64,000 nt of DNA from Teretinema zuelzerae (GCF_021021555.1 NZ_JAINWA010000003.1:1302001-1366000), one strand, 5' to 3'. Counted from the stretch's first letter, positions 28,907 to 37,887 are shown. Notes: a model not told the origin generated them from the letters alone. Translations and numbers: made by a program.

Positions 28907-29874
28907 GCGTCGACTATCTTCCGGGGAAAGCATGGCTCGCCGTTTCCGACTGGCGGGACAACCTGTTCGACGAATTATCGATCAATCCGAACAATCCCCC
29001 GTCCACTGTCCGCATCGCCGGAGACCTCGTGTACCGGGAAGGTCCCGCGCCCCAAGCATGGTGGCACCGCACGCGCCTTGAAAAACCGTTCATAGCGACC
29101 TTTTCTTCTATAAAAGAAGCCTCTGACATCTTGCGCGGAATCCAGCGGAACTGGGCACACGAACCGGTCGCCTGCTTCCGCCGCGCCCGCCTCATCGAAG
29201 AAAAACTTCCCTTCGTGCAGGATAAACCGCGGGCATTCCCCTACTCCGTCCCGGCGAGCCCGATGGGCGTATGGAGCCTTCTCGACGAACACACCCTCTT
29301 TGCCTCCGCGGAAACATCGAGCCCTTTTCCCCGGGGCATTCTCCGCTTCGAAGAAGACCACGTGAACCCGCCGAGCCGGGCCTATCTTAAAATGTACGAA
29401 GCGCTCGCCTGGGTGGATAAGCTCTCCGCCGACCGCGGAATTCCGGAAGGCTCGCGATTGCCGGGAACCGGATCAAAATGCATCGACGCGGGCGCCTGCC
29501 CCGGAGGATGGACCTGGGCTCTCGACCGCCTGGGAGCGGAAATCACCGCGATAGACCGGAGCGAACTCGATCCGCGCCTTATGGCCAAACCGAATATCAC
29601 GTTCATCAAACACGACGCCTTTACGCTCAAACCGGCCGATTACGGACAGCAAGACTGGGTATGTTCTGACGTCATCTGCTATCCTCCCCGCCTGCTCGAA
29701 TGGGTGAACGAATGGCTCGACTCCGGCCTCTGCGGAAATTTCATCTGCACCATCAAGATGCAGGGCAAGGCCGACCACGAAACGACGCTCGCCTTTTCCC
29801 GAATCCCCGGAAGCGCGATCGTGCATTTAACGGCGAACAAAAACGAACTGACTTGGATACGGCTCAAACCGTGA
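28903..29874 (+). CDS. FtsJ/RlmM-like SAM-dependent RNA 2'-O-methyltransferase
   Basis: 323-aa protein. The Rossmann-fold SAM motif is DAGACPGGWT (residues 195-204); downstream WVCSDV and CTIKMQGKAD supply the Asp and Lys of the RrmJ-type K-D-K-E tetrad, with a Lys in SRAYLKMYEAL upstream. The N-terminal 190 residues replace the THUMP-like part of E. coli RlmM (which methylates C2498 of 23S rRNA), so the same target is likely but not certain. It is translationally coupled to the PilZ gene. Confidence 0.75.
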   Translation: MSVDYLPGKAWLAVSDWRDNLFDELSINPNNPPSTVRIAGDLVYREGPAPQAWWHRTRLEKPFIATFSSIKEASDILRGIQRNWAHEPVACFRRARLIEEKLPFVQDKPRAFPYSVPASPMGVWSLLDEHTLFASAETSSPFPRGILRFEEDHVNPPSRAYLKMYEALAWVDKLSADRGIPEGSRLPGTGSKCIDAGACPGGWTWALDRLGAEITAIDRSELDPRLMAKPNITFIKHDAFTLKPADYGQQDWVCSDVICYPPRLLEWVNEWLDSGLCGNFICTIKMQGKADHETTLAFSRIPGSAIVHLTANKNELTWIRLKP

Positions 29875-29880
29875 TACACT
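29853..29880 (+). promoter_or_regulatory. Promoter of the 29888 lipoprotein gene (leaderless layout)
   Basis: TTGGAT (29853-29858), 16-nt spacer, TACACT (29875-29880), then 7 nt to the ATG. It lies in the end of the methyltransferase gene. Confidence 0.45.
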
Positions 29881-29887
29881 GATTTCC

Positions 29888-30664
29888 ATGAAAACGTCCG
29901 ATTGTCTCCGCCTGAAAAAGGTTTTTTCACGCTCGCCGCGCAAAGCCACTTATTCGACCGCCTTCGCGGCCGTCGTCGCGTTCACTCTCGCGTTCGCGTC
30001 CTGCGAGCAGGAAAGCCTTCTGCCCGCCGAACCGTACAGCGAAACAGCCGGGGAGGAACTGGAGAAGGACTCGGGAACCGGCGGCGAAACGGTGCCGGCG
30101 GACCTCGTTTTCACGAATTTGAGCGACGATTTCGATTACAACCCGAATCGGGGAACGCTGACAGCAATCATAGACGAAGCAGCGGACTCCTCTCATCAAC
30201 ATGCCCGGCCGTCAGTCATCGTGCCGGAGGAGGCGAGCGCGCAGTACCGATGGGAAGTACTCTTTGAACCGGCCGTTATTTCGTGGATACACGCGAGTTT
30301 CGACGCGAGCGCGGCGGGAAGTGCTTCCTCCCGCGCCCGATGGACACTTTCCTGGACAGCAGACGGAATTAAATGGAACGAGCTCGCAAGCGCAGATGTC
30401 CCGGGAACCCAAAAACTCGCAAATCCAACTAACCCTGATTCAGCCTATCGGTTGTTCACCGCCGCCGCCTCCGCGGAATACACGGAAGCGGACGATTGGC
30501 TGAACGGCGAGGGAAACCCGATCATCCCCGCGACAGCGATTTCAGGGCTTCGCCTCGATCTTGAAGCCGCCTGCGAAGCCGCCGAAGCCACGGAAGAAAA
30601 CCCCGCTCCGCTCGCAGGCTCGATCGGTCTTATCTGCAGGGAACTCAGACCCGTATTTCCCTGA
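29888..30664 (+). CDS. Putative lipoprotein of unknown function
   Basis: 258-aa protein. A long basic N-terminus (about 25 residues) precedes a hydrophobic stretch and a lipobox AFASC, so residue 39 or so is the likely lipidated Cys. The mature chain starts with an acidic linker and continues with a domain of about 170 residues rich in Ala, Ser and Trp (ISWIHASFDASAAGS, RWTLSWTADGIKWNELA), looking like a beta-sandwich. No family is recognised. It starts 13 nt after the methyltransferase stop without a ribosome site. Confidence 0.7.
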   Translation: MKTSDCLRLKKVFSRSPRKATYSTAFAAVVAFTLAFASCEQESLLPAEPYSETAGEELEKDSGTGGETVPADLVFTNLSDDFDYNPNRGTLTAIIDEAADSSHQHARPSVIVPEEASAQYRWEVLFEPAVISWIHASFDASAAGSASSRARWTLSWTADGIKWNELASADVPGTQKLANPTNPDSAYRLFTAAASAEYTEADDWLNGEGNPIIPATAISGLRLDLEAACEAAEATEENPAPLAGSIGLICRELRPVFP

Positions 30665-30748
30665 AAACACATCCATTACCTTCCCTTTGTGGATTCTTTC
30701 CCGGACTTCGGATATACTTTCGCAAATTTATAATACCGAGGTTCAACC

Positions 30749-31348
30749 ATGACAGACGTCGCCGCGATTCTGAGCAGCTGCAAGGCTATGCTAACCGGAC
30801 ACTTCCTGCTTTCGAGCGGAAAGCATTCATCCCAGTACTTTCAGTGCGCGCGCCTGCTCCAGCACCCGGAGAAGGCGGCTGAAGTGGTCGCGACGGTGGC
30901 CGACCGAATCAAGGCGGACGTAAAAGCCGGCAAGCTCGCGGTCGATTCGGTCATCGGGCCGGCGATGGGCGGCATCGTAGTCGCGTACGAGCTCGGCAGA
31001 CAGCTGGGAACGCCCGCGTTTTTTACCGAGCGGAACGACGAGGGAGTCATGGCGCTGAGGCGCGGATTCGAGATTCAGCCGGGAGAGAAGATCATCATCG
31101 CGGAAGACGTGGTGACCACCGGAAAAAGCACGCTTGAAACCGCCGAGCAGATTCAGGCGATGGGCGGAGTCGTCGTCGCTTCGATCTGCGTGGTCGACCG
31201 GCGCCCCGCCGACGCGGAGGAACCCTTCCCCTGGCCCCTCTACGCCGCGCTCCGACAGCCCGCCGTTCTCTGGGACGCGGACGCCTGCGAACTGTGCAAG
31301 GAAGGGAATACGCCCGCCGTAAAACCCGGTTCCCGGAAGGTTTTCTAA
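30749..31348 (+). CDS. pyrE: Orotate phosphoribosyltransferase
   Basis: Converts orotate and PRPP to orotidine 5'-phosphate in pyrimidine synthesis. The 199-aa product has the PRPP-binding signature IIIAEDVVTTGKST (residues 115-128) and the substrate loop near FFTERNDEGVMALRRGF. A GAGG ribosome site lies 7 nt before the ATG. It is separated from the pyrB-pyrD cluster in this window (50188-55771) by 19 kb and on the opposite strand. A C-terminal Cys pair (DACELC) is a variant tail seen in some clades. Confidence 0.96.
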   Translation: MTDVAAILSSCKAMLTGHFLLSSGKHSSQYFQCARLLQHPEKAAEVVATVADRIKADVKAGKLAVDSVIGPAMGGIVVAYELGRQLGTPAFFTERNDEGVMALRRGFEIQPGEKIIIAEDVVTTGKSTLETAEQIQAMGGVVVASICVVDRRPADAEEPFPWPLYAALRQPAVLWDADACELCKEGNTPAVKPGSRKVF

Positions 31349-31410
31349 ACCCGACTCAGGACATCGGGCGCTTTGAAACGCATTCCGCGATCGACAAAGA
31401 GCCCGAATAA

Positions 31411-31438
31411 GCGGATGCCCCTTGCCCGGAGCATCCGC
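31411..31438 (+). terminator. Hairpin after pyrE
   Basis: GCGGATGC (31411-31418) pairs with GCATCCGC (31431-31438) over 12 nt. No U run follows. The -35 box of the next gene falls in the loop, so the hairpin and promoter overlap. Confidence 0.45.
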
Positions 31439-31450
31439 GTGTGTTACAAA
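31422..31450 (+). promoter_or_regulatory. Promoter of the MFS-HEAT gene (leaderless layout)
   Basis: TTGCCC (31422-31427), 17-nt spacer, TACAAA (31445-31450), then 7 nt to the ATG. Boxes are moderate matches; spacing is ideal. Confidence 0.45.
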
Positions 31451-31457
31451 TAGTTGT

Positions 31458-33770
31458 ATGTCGAAACAATTAACCCAGGCTCAAATGACCCGCGCGATGC
31501 GAATCAGCATTTTCTCCGGCGCAGCTTCCGTAGTCTGGCAGCTCGTGTGCGCGATCCAGCCGCTTTTCAACGTATTTTTCCAGAACCACCTCGGCGCGAC
31601 GGCGGCCCAGCTCGGCCTCCTGGTGACGATTATTCAGCTCACTGCCGTGTTCCAGATCGCCGGCATCGTGCTCTACGGCCTCATCGGCCGGCAAAAGCCG
31701 ATTTTCATGGTCGGCCACATAATTCACCGCGCCCTTACGGCGATCATCGCCTTCGTCGCGTTCAACGTGGCGCGGGGCGGTTCTACACAGAGAGGAATCG
31801 TCATCATCATCGCGGCGATGGGAATCTCCTGGATTTTCGCGAACGCCTCCAGCGCCTGCTGGTGGGGATGGATAGCCGACATCTTCCCGGAATCCATGAG
31901 GGGCGAGTTTTTCATGCGCCGCTCGTCCATCATCCAGATCGTAAACATCGTCTGGTTCTTTCTCGCGAGCACCCTTCTCGATATTTTCCCCAAAGAGTCT
32001 ACGCTCATCGTGTTCGGAGTTCTCATATCCGTGGGAGCGCTGGCGGGACTTCTGGATATCGTAAGCCAGATAGTAACCCCTGAGCCGCTGCCGGAGAAGA
32101 AGCCGGACTTCGATGTTTCCACCGTCTTCGAGCCCTTGAAAAACAAGGATTTCATCAGATACGCGGCGGCGATCGGCCTTGCAGTTTTTTCCATGAACAT
32201 GATCGGGCCCTTCCAGGCGCCCTGGGTCGTAAATCCGGACCATATCGGCGCGCCGAACACCTGGCTCGGCATCATGAGCATGCTGACACAGTTTCTCTGG
32301 GTGATCTGCGCGCCCTTCTGGGGAACGGTAATGGATCGCTGGGGGCGCAAGTCCGTCGTGATTCTGGGAACCCTCCTCGTCGTCGGATGGATCGGATATC
32401 TGTTCCTCACGCCGGGAAACTACTTTATCGCCCTACCCCTCATCGCCATCTTCTCCGGCGTCCTCGCGCCCGCGTTCTGGGAAGGCTCGAACCAGATGAT
32501 GCTCTCCCTCGCGCCGGAAAAGAACCGGGTGTCGTACGTCGCCTGGTACCTGGCGATAGTCGGCCTCGTCTCGGCTCCGGGCTCCCTTGCCGGAGGCGTC
32601 TTGAGCGATACGCTCGCCGGGCTTTCAATACCGGTCGGGCCCTTCGAATTCGCCAATTTCCATGTCGTGCAGAGCATTTCCATCGTGCTCGGCATATTCT
32701 GCGCCTTCCTCATTTCGCGCGTGCGCGAAGGAAACGAGAAGCCCTTCGGTTTCGTGGTCGGCCAAATAGCGAACCCCCAGATAATCCGCACCTTCCAGTA
32801 TCTCGATTCGCTGAACCGCAGCGAAACTCCGCGGGCGAACGCGGCCATTCTCCGGAACTTCCGCGACGAATCGGCCGAACTCGCCGTGAAGGACATCATC
32901 GAACTGCTCGACGACCCGGACGGCAGCGTGCAGGAAGAAGCGGCCCGCGCCCTCGGCAGGATCAGATCGATCCAGGCAGTCGACGCCCTCATCCTCCGCC
33001 TGCTCGACGAAGACTCCGACATCCGCATCGAAGCGGCCCGTTCGCTCGGGCGCATCGGCGACAAAAAGGCGGTGAGGGCCCTGGTGGGATGCCTGTGGGA
33101 ATCGGGAGAAGAGCTGCAAAAAGCCTGCATCGAAGCCCTGGCGGACATCGGCGACGAGGAATCGATAGCGCAGGTGATGTCCTTCCTCCGGGAAAACAGG
33201 AGCGAACGGCTCCGCCAGATCAGCTCGGCGGCGGCCGCCCGACTCGGGATATTCGAGGCAGCATGGGATATTTACCCCCGCATCATCACCGCCAGAACCA
33301 GGACGCAGCGAACCCAGTACGCGATCGCTATGGCCGACCTTCTGGGGAAAAGCGGCGAGTTTTATCAGTACGTTTCCGGAAGCGCTTCGGTGTTGCAGAA
33401 GCGGCAGCAGCGGCTGCTCGCGGACTTTCAACAGAACATGCAGAACGTGTACGCCCGGCAGCAAAAAAAGAAAAGCCGGATAAAAACAGATCTCATCGCG
33501 AAGATCCGTTCGGCCCTGGAAGAAGACCGCAACCGGGAAGCCCTGCAGGAGACGGTCGTGTTCTCCAAAAAGCTCCTGGGAGACCTCTTCGGGGCAGAAC
33601 TGATGGAAGACGGAAAAGACAGGGAATTCCTGTTCCGGATAGACCAGAAGCTCGGGGTGTTCGCCTGGATGACGGAGAAGGCCGACGAATTCGCGGACGG
33701 GGAGGAAGCTTCAGGAGAGACAGCGCGAATTCTTACCCTCCTGATCGTCTATTTCCTTGCCGTATATTGA
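31458..33770 (+). CDS. MFS transporter fused to a C-terminal HEAT-repeat domain
   Basis: 770-aa protein. Residues 10-430 form a major-facilitator permease of about 12 transmembrane helices, with the typical loop WGTVMDRWGRKSVVILG between helices. From about residue 460 to 595 the chain has HEAT/PBS-lyase repeats (VQEEAARALGRIRSIQAVDALI, IRIEAARSLGRIGDKKAVRAL), followed by a charged helical region and a short hydrophobic C-terminus. The substrate is not predictable. A soluble HEAT platform on an MFS permease suggests regulated or protein-coupled transport. The ATG at 31458 lacks a ribosome site. Confidence 0.85.
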   Translation: MSKQLTQAQMTRAMRISIFSGAASVVWQLVCAIQPLFNVFFQNHLGATAAQLGLLVTIIQLTAVFQIAGIVLYGLIGRQKPIFMVGHIIHRALTAIIAFVAFNVARGGSTQRGIVIIIAAMGISWIFANASSACWWGWIADIFPESMRGEFFMRRSSIIQIVNIVWFFLASTLLDIFPKESTLIVFGVLISVGALAGLLDIVSQIVTPEPLPEKKPDFDVSTVFEPLKNKDFIRYAAAIGLAVFSMNMIGPFQAPWVVNPDHIGAPNTWLGIMSMLTQFLWVICAPFWGTVMDRWGRKSVVILGTLLVVGWIGYLFLTPGNYFIALPLIAIFSGVLAPAFWEGSNQMMLSLAPEKNRVSYVAWYLAIVGLVSAPGSLAGGVLSDTLAGLSIPVGPFEFANFHVVQSISIVLGIFCAFLISRVREGNEKPFGFVVGQIANPQIIRTFQYLDSLNRSETPRANAAILRNFRDESAELAVKDIIELLDDPDGSVQEEAARALGRIRSIQAVDALILRLLDEDSDIRIEAARSLGRIGDKKAVRALVGCLWESGEELQKACIEALADIGDEESIAQVMSFLRENRSERLRQISSAAAARLGIFEAAWDIYPRIITARTRTQRTQYAIAMADLLGKSGEFYQYVSGSASVLQKRQQRLLADFQQNMQNVYARQQKKKSRIKTDLIAKIRSALEEDRNREALQETVVFSKKLLGDLFGAELMEDGKDREFLFRIDQKLGVFAWMTEKADEFADGEEASGETARILTLLIVYFLAVY

Positions 33771-33812
33771 GTTATTACCCTTTTTTGACAAAATTTTCCC
33801 CGTTTTCATTCA

Positions 33813-33841
33813 TTGACGGATAGGGTAAACGACCGCATACT
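33813..33841 (+). promoter_or_regulatory. Promoter of the CBS-PP2C gene (leaderless layout)
   Basis: TTGACG (33813-33818), 17-nt spacer, CATACT (33836-33841), then 6 nt to the ATG, so the expected start point is the A of ATG. A second TTGACA at 33786 has no good partner. Confidence 0.6.
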
Positions 33842-33847
33842 GGTTGC

Positions 33848-35044
33848 ATGATCAGCATAGAAAGTATTGACGAAAAACCCAATCTGCAGGACGAATTCGC
33901 ATACCGCCAGATCGGGGCGATCACCATGCAGGTGGATCCGATCGACGTGAGCGCGTCGCTTGAAACCGTAATGGATTTTTTCCGGGACAACCCGGCGCAC
34001 AGCGCCCTTCCGATAGAACGGAACGGAGTGCTCATCGGCATACTCGAGCGGACCACGGTGGAAAAAATGAACGAGTCCGCATGGACGCGGTTCTGGCAGA
34101 AAGACCTCGATGCCTACATACAGTCACCCCTCCTTTCCCTCAGGGCCGACGATTACATCGAAAAGAACATCAACCGCATCACCGAACTCAACAACGAAAA
34201 GGGCACGCGCTTTTTCGCCGTATTCTACCGGAAAAGCTTTTTCGGAATCGTCGGCTTGCGCGAAATGCTCATGCGGATCACCGACCTCAGAAGCCGCGAC
34301 ATGGCAAAGGCGCGAATGGTTCAGCAGAACCTCCTCGACCATTCCTCGGCGAAAAAGGACCCGCGCTACAGCGTGCTTACCTGGAACCGCATGGCGAACG
34401 AGGTAGGCGGAGATTTTTATCAGGACTTCGCCTTTCCGGACGGAAACCGGCACATCATCGGCTGTTTCGACGTGTCCGGAAAAAACGTCGCGGCCTCCCT
34501 TTCCACCATGGCGATCGGCTCGTTCTTCACCGCGCTCAAGCACTTCGACCTGGGAGACCGGTTCGGAGAGGCGACGACCCTGCTGATGGACGATTACATT
34601 GAAAACCTCACTCCCTCGGACATGTTCATCACCGCGGCGCTCTGCTATGTGGACCTCGCCGAGGGCACGGTTCTTATACAAAACTGCGGGCACACGCCGA
34701 TCTACCTGTTCATCCCCGGAGAAAACAAGAAGATCGCCGGCAGAACGATGAACCCCAACCTTCCGCCGCTGGGAATGGGAATTCTCCAGAGCGAAGAGTC
34801 GACGTCCTACAAGCTGAACATCGTCAAGGGGCTGAGAATCGCTCTGTATACAGACGGACTCACCGATATGGTGACGCCCGACGGAGTCCGCTTCGACGAC
34901 GACAGAACCCGCGAACTCATCGCGTCTACCTACGGGAAAAGCGAAAACGATACCCGGGACGTTTTCCAGAAAGAGATCGACGGCTGGATTTCGGAAGCGA
35001 TGCTCCCGGACGACATCACCATCATGGATATCCGTTTCAACTGA
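33848..35044 (+). CDS. CBS-domain PP2C/SpoIIE-type serine phosphatase
   Basis: 398-aa cytoplasmic protein. Residues about 18-145 form a CBS pair (ITMQVDPIDVSASLETVMDFF, ALPIERNGVLIGILE), a nucleotide-sensing module. Residues about 175-398 form a SpoIIE-type PP2C phosphatase with metal-binding Asp residues in NEVGGDFYQDF, GCFDVSGKN, YTDGLTDM and PDDITIMDI. Such proteins usually dephosphorylate anti-sigma-factor antagonists in partner switching, but no STAS or kinase gene is adjacent. There is no ribosome site at the ATG. Confidence 0.9.
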   Translation: MISIESIDEKPNLQDEFAYRQIGAITMQVDPIDVSASLETVMDFFRDNPAHSALPIERNGVLIGILERTTVEKMNESAWTRFWQKDLDAYIQSPLLSLRADDYIEKNINRITELNNEKGTRFFAVFYRKSFFGIVGLREMLMRITDLRSRDMAKARMVQQNLLDHSSAKKDPRYSVLTWNRMANEVGGDFYQDFAFPDGNRHIIGCFDVSGKNVAASLSTMAIGSFFTALKHFDLGDRFGEATTLLMDDYIENLTPSDMFITAALCYVDLAEGTVLIQNCGHTPIYLFIPGENKKIAGRTMNPNLPPLGMGILQSEESTSYKLNIVKGLRIALYTDGLTDMVTPDGVRFDDDRTRELIASTYGKSENDTRDVFQKEIDGWISEAMLPDDITIMDIRFN

Positions 35045-35135
35045 CGCCCCCGGGTGTCCGCCGGGCACAGCCGAGCAGAACCGCTTTGGAGAGGTTCTGT
35101 TCAGTCCCGTCCCCGCGTGATATACTGCCGGAAAT

Positions 35136-36047
35136 ATGGGCAATTCAGACACAGGCTTGCTGCGGCAGGCGGGAAAATTATTCAGGAAAGCGATATACAA
35201 TCCGAAAATCCCGGTAAAAACGCTCCGCGTTCATTTCGACGCGCTGCTCGGAGAAGCGATTCTTCCGCACAACATGGATTTGCAGACGGTCGACGCCGGC
35301 GTCATTCCCGCGGATCTGTTGAGCCCCGAGCTCGCGATCGGTAAACGCATCATCCTGTACGCCCACGGCGGCGGCTTCATCTCCGGCTCCCGGAAAGCCT
35401 ACCGGAGCCTCTGCGCCTCCCTCGCGACCGAATGCGCCGCGCGACTCCTGTTGCCCGAATACCGGCTCTCGCCCGAATACCCCTTCCCCACCGCTCTGGA
35501 AGACCTCTACAACGCTTACGCATGGCTTTTAAAGCAGGGAAACAACCCGGCGGACATCATCGTAGCCGGGGACGGCGCGGGAGGAAACCTCGCGCTTTCG
35601 CTCCTCCACTATCTTTCAGACAAGGGAAGCCCCCTTCCCGCCGCGGCGATTCTGCTTTCTCCCTGGACGGACCTCGCCTGCGAGGGACAGGCCTTCCTCG
35701 CGCGCAAACACCCCGACCCTATCCACACGAAGGAAATTCTTTCAGCATTGGCCCTGCAGTACACATGGCAGAGCAACTTTAAAAATCCGCAAGTGTCTCC
35801 CATCCACGGAGACTTTTCCCTCTTTCCCCCGCTCTACATCCAGTGCGGTTCGAAGGAAATACTGCTGGACGATTCGAGAGCCCTCGCGGAGAGAGCGCGC
35901 GCGGTCGGCATACCGACGGTTCTCGACATCGAGGACGGCATGTGGCACCTCTTCCAGGCGATCGACCGCCTCACTCCGCGAGCCCACCTCGCGGTAAAAC
36001 GCATCGGCGCGTGGGCGAGATCGGGATGCGCCGGAGGGCTGCGCTGA
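35136..36047 (+). CDS. Alpha/beta hydrolase of the HSL family lacking the nucleophile
   Basis: 303-aa protein with the HSL oxyanion motif HGGGF (77-81) and the conserved WTDL and GMWHLF segments, the latter holding the catalytic His. The nucleophile motif, normally GDSAGG, reads GDGAGG (145-150): residue 147 is Gly (GGC at 35574-35576), one base from Ser AGC. The acid Asp in LLDDSRALAERA is kept. It is therefore probably not a normal esterase: either a pseudoenzyme or one base-miscalled. A TATACT box lies 9 nt before the ATG. Its stop overlaps the U32 start (TGATG). Confidence 0.8.
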   Translation: MGNSDTGLLRQAGKLFRKAIYNPKIPVKTLRVHFDALLGEAILPHNMDLQTVDAGVIPADLLSPELAIGKRIILYAHGGGFISGSRKAYRSLCASLATECAARLLLPEYRLSPEYPFPTALEDLYNAYAWLLKQGNNPADIIVAGDGAGGNLALSLLHYLSDKGSPLPAAAILLSPWTDLACEGQAFLARKHPDPIHTKEILSALALQYTWQSNFKNPQVSPIHGDFSLFPPLYIQCGSKEILLDDSRALAERARAVGIPTVLDIEDGMWHLFQAIDRLTPRAHLAVKRIGAWARSGCAGGLR

Positions 36048-37393
36048 TGGAACTGGTATCTCCTGCCGGCAACGTTGAAAAGCTCGCATACGCCTGGGAA
36101 TACGGCGCCGACGCGGCCTACATCGGACTCAAGAAATTTTCGCTCCGCGTTAAAGCGGACAACTTCCACGGAGACGAACACGAAGAAATCCGCAGGATGA
36201 AAGAAGAATACGCGCGCAAGGGCAAGTCCAAGCGCCTCCTGTGCGCGCTCAACATCTCCTTCCGCGATTCCGACATCCGCGCCTTTCTCGCGGAAAAGGA
36301 TTTTTTCCGGGCATACCCCATCGACGCATTCATCGTGCAGGACATCGGAATGGTACGCCTTCTGCAAAAAGAGTTTCCAGAGATTCCCCTCCATCTGAGC
36401 ACGCAGGCGAACTGCGTCAATTCGGAAGCGGTGAAAATGTACCGCGACCTCGGCTTTAAGCGGGTCGTGCTCGGCCGGGAAGCGAGCCTTTCGGACATCA
36501 GGGAGATCAAGAGCGCCGTTCCGGAGATGGAGATCGAATGCTTCGGGCACGGAGCAATGTGCATCGCGTACTCAGGCCGCTGCCTCATCAGCGCCTACCT
36601 CACCGGACGGAGCGCGAACGGCGGGCACTGCAGCCACTCGTGCCGCTGGGACTACAACCTGCTCGCCTCCGAACTCAAGGACGGAGAGCGCGAGTTCGCC
36701 GTAGAGGAAAGAGCCCGGCCGGGAGAAATCTTCCCCGTCGTCGAAGGCGAGGACTACACCGCCTTGTTCTCCTCCAAAGATCTCTGCATGATCGACTACG
36801 TGCGGGACATGAAGGACGCCGGAGTCGACGCCCTGAAAATCGAAGGCCGCATGAAAAGCCTCTACTACGCCGCCGTCGTAACCCGCGCATACCGCAAGCG
36901 AATCGACGAGCTGGAAGGCCGCCTGCAGCCGGGAAAATCGAAACCCTTCGCGGACGAGCTCGACCGAGTATCCCACCGCGAATTCGCGACCGGCTTTTAT
37001 TTTTCCAAGGACGACGCGAACAAAACAACGCGCGGAGAAACGTCCTCTCCCTGGCAGCTCGCCGGCACCATCGGAAAGCAAACCGCCGAACACCCGGACG
37101 GCTCGAAAGAATTCGAGTTCTTTTCCATGAATAAAATCACCGCGGGAACCCCGCTCGAATACATCGGCCCCGACGAGCTCGCCCTGGCCGACTCGGAATA
37201 CGAACTTCTCGACCCCGCAACGCGCGAAAAGCGGGACTGGGTGTGCCACGGCCACCCCTGCCTCATCCGCACGAAAGCGCCCGTCCGCGAGCGCTACATC
37301 GTCCGCAGCCCCGACCCCGACTACACGGCCGAAGCCGCAGGCATGCCCCGCAACAACCGCCTCCCCAAATCCCTGAGGAACCAGGCGGAATAA
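36047..37393 (+). CDS. U32 family protein, TrhP/YegQ-like (tRNA hydroxylation)
   Basis: 448-aa protein. The U32 signature is intact: ECFGHGAMCIAYSGRC (residues 164-179). Together with NGGHCSHSC (C195, C199) it offers four Cys suited to an Fe-S cluster. YegQ/TrhP family members make 5-hydroxyuridine at tRNA position 34; the length and opening MELVSPAGNVEKLAYAWEYGADAAYIG fit this branch rather than secreted collagenases. The ATG at 36047 has GGAGGG 8 nt upstream inside the preceding gene, although the frame is open further upstream. Confidence 0.85.
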   Translation: MELVSPAGNVEKLAYAWEYGADAAYIGLKKFSLRVKADNFHGDEHEEIRRMKEEYARKGKSKRLLCALNISFRDSDIRAFLAEKDFFRAYPIDAFIVQDIGMVRLLQKEFPEIPLHLSTQANCVNSEAVKMYRDLGFKRVVLGREASLSDIREIKSAVPEMEIECFGHGAMCIAYSGRCLISAYLTGRSANGGHCSHSCRWDYNLLASELKDGEREFAVEERARPGEIFPVVEGEDYTALFSSKDLCMIDYVRDMKDAGVDALKIEGRMKSLYYAAVVTRAYRKRIDELEGRLQPGKSKPFADELDRVSHREFATGFYFSKDDANKTTRGETSSPWQLAGTIGKQTAEHPDGSKEFEFFSMNKITAGTPLEYIGPDELALADSEYELLDPATREKRDWVCHGHPCLIRTKAPVRERYIVRSPDPDYTAEAAGMPRNNRLPKSLRNQAE

Positions 37394-37417
37394 ACCCAAA
37401 CCCGATAGCCAAAAAAG

Positions 37418-37433
37418 AAAGACCGAGGCAGGA
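37418..37433 (+). repeat. Dispersed 16-bp element, copy 2
   Basis: Exact second copy of the AAAGACCGAGGCAGGA element seen at 23429, again 3' of a plus-strand gene and leading into a terminator stem. Confidence 0.5.
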
Positions 37434-37466
37434 CGCGCCAGGGCAGGCGGCGCGTGTTTTCTTTTT
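37433..37466 (+). terminator. Rho-independent terminator of the U32 gene
   Basis: ACGCGCC (37433-37439) pairs with GGCGCGT (37449-37455) over a 9-nt loop, followed by GTTTTCTTTTTG. Confidence 0.8.
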
Positions 37467-37470
37467 GAAT

Positions 37471-37887
37471 CTATTGATACATTTTGATAAACTCTTCCGG
37501 TAAAACAACTTTTATTTTTGAGTTTTTATAGTCTTCGATATTTCTCGTAATTATATATTCGCATTGATTTTCAACAGCCGAGCAAAGTTGCAATGCATCT
37601 TCGAAGTCAGAAAATTTCGATTTTAAGGCTTCCAGCACATTTTGATGATCAATTGTAATTACAGATATATACTTCACGATATTGAGAATGAATTTTCGTG
37701 CATTAGCATCGCCGCCGGTTTATCTCAAAATATAGTAAATGTTTGCAATGCAATTTGAAGATACGTGTCCTATTACCAGATTATTCTCTGCCATTGCTAA
37801 TACAATTCTGCTCGCTGTAAAAAAAGGATCTCGAGCTAATGCAACATCAAGAATTATATCCGAGTCGATAAAAACTTTTTTGATCAC
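37471..37887 (-). pseudogene. PIN-domain (VapC-like) toxin with in-frame stop codon
   Basis: Read from the GTG at 37887 the frame gives VIKKVFIDSDIILDVALARD, a PIN-domain start with the first catalytic Asp pair. It runs to a TAA at 37722-37720 (codon 56) and then continues in the same frame through TGGDANARKFILNIV to DFEDALQLCSAVEN and CEYIITRNIEDY, which hold the later acidic residues. The intact protein would be 138 aa, normal for a PIN toxin. AGA TAA ACC probably came from AGA AAA ACC. The start overlaps the antitoxin stop by 4 nt (GTGA). The region is AT-rich compared with its neighbours. Confidence 0.8.

Noticed and set aside
32387-33823. 478-codon alternative plus-strand frame over the MFS-HEAT gene
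   Set aside because: Arg/Pro-rich shadow of the real frame, which has clear transmembrane and HEAT sequences.
35843-36046. Upstream extension of the U32 gene by 68 codons
   Set aside because: It lies inside the hydrolase gene; the ATG at 36047 has a ribosome site and starts the conserved domain.
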